From assembly GCA_903887175.1 (NCBI GenBank), contig CAISOV010000122.1, forward strand, positions 1-45,343: 45,343 bases of DNA. The letters run 5' to 3'. A program made the translations under genes and the position numbers. Shown here piece by piece: positions 42,811 through 45,343 of the stretch (positions are counted from its first letter, which is position 1; every line of letters begins with the position of its first letter). A model generated the notes under the pieces. The model did not search any database. It saw only the letters and a list, made by a program, of their open reading frames with translations, and had not been told where the DNA came from. This stretch comes from an uncultured Micrococcales bacterium (lineage in GTDB: Bacteria; Actinomycetota; Actinomycetes; Actinomycetales; Microbacteriaceae).

Positions 42811-42845
42811 GGCTTCATTAACCAAATAACACTCGGAGGAATCCC

Positions 42846-44948
42846 GTGGCACAAGACGTGCTTACCGACCTGAACAAGGTTCGCAACATTGGCATCATGG
42901 CTCACATTGACGCCGGCAAGACCACCACTACTGAGCGCATCTTGTTCTACACAGGTATTACTCACAAGATTGGTGAAGTGCACGATGGCGCAGCCACCAT
43001 GGACTGGATGGAACAAGAGCAAGAGCGTGGCATCACGATCACCTCAGCTGCAACCACCTGTTTCTGGAACAAAAACCAGATCAACATCATCGACACCCCG
43101 GGCCACGTTGACTTCACCGTTGAAGTAGAGCGTTCGCTTCGAGTGCTTGACGGTGCCGTTGCTGTTTTCGACGGCAAAGAGGGTGTTGAGCCTCAGTCAG
43201 AGACCGTATGGCGTCAGGCTGACAAATATGACGTTCCTCGCATCTGTTTCGTAAACAAGATGGACAAGCTGGGCGCTGACTTCTATTTCACCGTAGACAC
43301 CATCATCAACCGTCTTGGTGCAAAGCCACTTGTTATTCAGTTGCCAATCGGCGCAGAGAGCACCTTCGCCGGTGTTGTTGACCTAGTCGAAATGCGTGCC
43401 CTAACCTGGCGCGGCGACGTTGAAATGGGCGCAAAGTACGAAGTTGAGCCGATTCCGGCTGACCTTGTTGACAAGGCCAACGAGTACCGCACATTGCTTC
43501 TTGAGGCAGTTGCTGAAACCGATGAGCAGCTAATGGAGAAATACTTCGCAGGCGAAGAACTCACCGTTGCCGAGATCAAGGGCGCAATTCGCCACTTGAC
43601 CATCAACTCGATCATGTACCCGATTCTTTGTGGCTCAGCCTTCAAGAACAAGGGTGTTCAGCCTATGCTCGACGCAGTTATCGACTACCTACCAAGCCCG
43701 CTTGACGTTGCATCAGTTGAAGGTGGCGACCCGCGTGACGAAGAAATTCGACTAACCCGCGAACCGTCATCAACCGCTCCTTTCGCAGCTCTAGCTTTCA
43801 AGGTTATGACTCACCCGTTCTTCGGCCGCTTGACTTACATTCGTGTTTATTCAGGCGCAGCTAACCAGGGTGACCAGGTCATTAACTCGACTAAGGGCAA
43901 AAAAGAGCGCATCGGCAAGTTGTTCCAGATGCACGCCAACAAAGAGAACCCGGTTGAGTCTGTAACCGCTGGCCACATTTATGCAGCCATCGGCCTAAAA
44001 GACACCACCACAGGTGACACTCTTTGTGACCCAGACAACCAAATTGTTCTTGAGTCAATGACGTTCCCAGAGCCAGTTATCTCGGTTGCCATTGAGCCAA
44101 AGACCAAGGGCGACCAAGAGAAGCTAGGCCTTGCAATTCAGAAGCTAGCTGAAGAAGACCCGACTTTCCGCGTTGAGCACGACCACGAGACCGGCCAGAC
44201 CGTGATCTCGGGCATGGGCGAGCTTCACCTAGACATTCTGGTTGACCGCATGCGTCGCGAGTTCAAGGTTGAGGCAAACGTTGGCAAGCCACAGGTTGCC
44301 TACCGCGAAACCATTCGCCGCACCGTAGACAAATATGACTACACCCACAAGAAGCAGACCGGTGGTTCTGGTCAGTTCGCCAAGATTCAGATCAAGCTTG
44401 AGCCGATGGAAGTTGACGGCGACAAGACTTATGAGTTCGTTAACGCTGTAACCGGTGGTCGTGTTCCTCGCGAATACATCCCGAGCGTTGACGCTGGAAT
44501 CCAAGACGCCATGCAGGTTGGAACCCTTGCGGGTTACCCAATGGTAGGCGTCAAGGCTTCGCTACTTGACGGCCAGTACCACGACGTTGACTCGTCTGAA
44601 ATGGCGTTTAAGATTGCCGGATCGATTGCCTTCAAAGAGGCATCACGTCTAGCAAACCCTGTACTACTCGAGCCGTTGATGGCCGTCGAAGTGCGCACCC
44701 CTGAAGAATACATGGGCGACGTAATCGGTGACCTAAACTCTCGTCGTGGTCAGATTCAGTCGATGGATGACGCCTCTGGCGTTAAGGTCGTTCGCGCCCT
44801 TGTTCCATTGTCAGAAATGTTCGGTTATGTCGGTGACCTACGCTCGAAGACTTCGGGTCGTGCGGTCTATTCGATGACCTTCGAAACCTATGCTGAGGTT
44901 CCAAAGGCTGTCGCTGATGCAATCGTTCAGAAGGCCAAAGGCGAGTAG
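42846..44948 (+). CDS. fusA: Translation elongation factor G
   Basis: 700 residues, GTG start with GGAGGA 5-6 bases upstream. It translocates tRNA-mRNA on the ribosome with GTP hydrolysis. G1 is AHIDAGKT (19-26), then the switch I region [11 protein letters not shown]3 DTPGHVDF and G4 NKMD. Domains II to V are complete, with the domain IV tip region and the C-terminal [15 protein letters not shown]. It probably receives read-through from rpsG, reduced by the hairpin between them. Confidence 0.97.
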   Translation: MAQDVLTDLNKVRNIGIMAHIDAGKTTTTERILFYTGITHKIGEVHDGAATMDWMEQEQERGITITSAATTCFWNKNQINIIDTPGHVDFTVEVERSLRVLDGAVAVFDGKEGVEPQSETVWRQADKYDVPRICFVNKMDKLGADFYFTVDTIINRLGAKPLVIQLPIGAESTFAGVVDLVEMRALTWRGDVEMGAKYEVEPIPADLVDKANEYRTLLLEAVAETDEQLMEKYFAGEELTVAEIKGAIRHLTINSIMYPILCGSAFKNKGVQPMLDAVIDYLPSPLDVASVEGGDPRDEEIRLTREPSSTAPFAALAFKVMTHPFFGRLTYIRVYSGAANQGDQVINSTKGKKERIGKLFQMHANKENPVESVTAGHIYAAIGLKDTTTGDTLCDPDNQIVLESMTFPEPVISVAIEPKTKGDQEKLGLAIQKLAEEDPTFRVEHDHETGQTVISGMGELHLDILVDRMRREFKVEANVGKPQVAYRETIRRTVDKYDYTHKKQTGGSGQFAKIQIKLEPMEVDGDKTYEFVNAVTGGRVPREYIPSVDAGIQDAMQVGTLAGYPMVGVKASLLDGQYHDVDSSEMAFKIAGSIAFKEASRLANPVLLEPLMAVEVRTPEEYMGDVIGDLNSRRGQIQSMDDASGVKVVRALVPLSEMFGYVGDLRSKTSGRAVYSMTFETYAEVPKAVADAIVQKAKGE

Positions 44949-44952
44949 TAGT

Positions 44953-44982
44953 TTTACTTCGACCGCTCAAACCTAGTAATAT
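44953..44982 (+). promoter_or_regulatory. Possible promoter of tuf
   Basis: TTTACT (44953-44958), 18 nt, then TAATAT (44977-44982), just after the fusA stop and about 75 nt before the tuf ATG. The match is modest; co-transcription with fusA is equally possible. Confidence 0.3.
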
Positions 44983-45058
44983 CAAAATTCTGTAAATCCC
45001 AATCTCTTCGGGCAAGACCTGTCCGATGATTTACTACGAGTCCTGAGGAGGACCCATC

Positions 45059-45343
45059 ATGGCTAAGGCGAAATTCGAGCGCACCAAGCCGCACGTCAAC
45101 ATCGGTACTATCGGTCACGTTGACCACGGTAAGACCACTTTGACTGCTGCTATCACCAAGGTGCTTCACGACAAGTATCCAACCCTAAACACTGCGTCAG
45201 CGTTTGACCAGATCGACAACTCGCCTGAAGAAAAGCAGCGCGGTATTACGATCAACATCTCACACGTTGAGTACCAGACCGAGAAGCGCCACTACGCACA
45301 CGTAGACGCTCCAGGCCACGACGACTACATCAAGAACATGATC
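45059..45343 (+). CDS. tuf: Translation elongation factor Tu, N-terminal part (runs off the window)
   Basis: The first 95 residues are present. GAGGAGG (45045-45051) precedes the ATG. G1 is GHVDHGKT (19-26) and the switch I end is QRGITI. The G3 region reads [12 protein letters not shown], where EF-Tu almost always has Ala (DxPGHADY) directly after the catalytic histidine. The rest of the gene lies beyond the window edge. The position after fusA is standard. Confidence 0.95.
   Translation, partial: MAKAKFERTKPHVNIGTIGHVDHGKTTLTAAITKVLHDKYPTLNTASAFDQIDNSPEEKQRGITINISHVEYQTEKRHYAHVDAPGHDDYIKNMI

Overview
The window looks like a chromosomal segment of an actinobacterium, most likely a low-to-medium-GC member of the Microbacteriaceae (freshwater 'Luna'-type planktonic bacteria come to mind). 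This is inferred from NucS-type mismatch repair, the RpoB/RpoC sequences, the order rpoB-rpoC-rpsL-rpsG-fusA-tuf, frequent GTG/TTG starts, and many TAnnnT -10 boxes placed 6-8 nt before start codons (leaderless mRNAs). No database search was possible, so family names rest on motifs and remembered family sequences.

Region 1 (1-3189): the 3' part of a very large surface protein with seven Ig/fibril-like units of exactly 300 bp, two SdrD-like B domains and a C-terminal OmpA-like domain, closed by a bidirectional terminator. Region 2 (3200-23877): a 20-kb cell-surface glycan locus. It holds a CDP-glycerol-type glycerophosphotransferase-like protein, GalU, a flippase-like membrane protein, a capsule-type transferase overlapping a NeuB-type nonulosonate synthase, a fused CMP-nonulosonate cytidylyltransferase/PseG-like protein, a polyprenyl-phosphate-type GT2 next to a polytopic GT-C-like protein, two tandem acyltransferase-3/SGNH paralogs, two further GT2 enzymes, a Wzm/Wzt-type ABC exporter and a UDP-glucose dehydrogenase. 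Together they could make, export and acylate an acidic polymer containing uronic acid and a nonulosonic (sialic-acid-like) sugar.

Region 3 (23936-33607): housekeeping and accessory genes. These are a small membrane protein, nucS, an Nramp-related transporter lacking the canonical metal-site residues, a nitroreductase, a DedA protein, a P-loop kinase, a winged-helix regulator without a receiver domain, divergent upp and tadA, a CDF efflux protein, tRNA-Ser(CGA), a 24-nt copy of the tRNA 3' end 178 bp further on, a DHA2 multidrug exporter and a small conserved-looking protein. Region 4 (33608-45343): rpoB-rpoC, then rpsL-rpsG, a terminator-like hairpin, fusA and the 5' part of tuf.

The strongest oddities are an RpoC whose bridge helix and trigger loop depart from near-universal sequence, the fused nonulosonate gene facing neuB tail to tail, the perfectly periodic surface protein, the tRNA-Ser 3' duplication, and the density of leaderless promoters.
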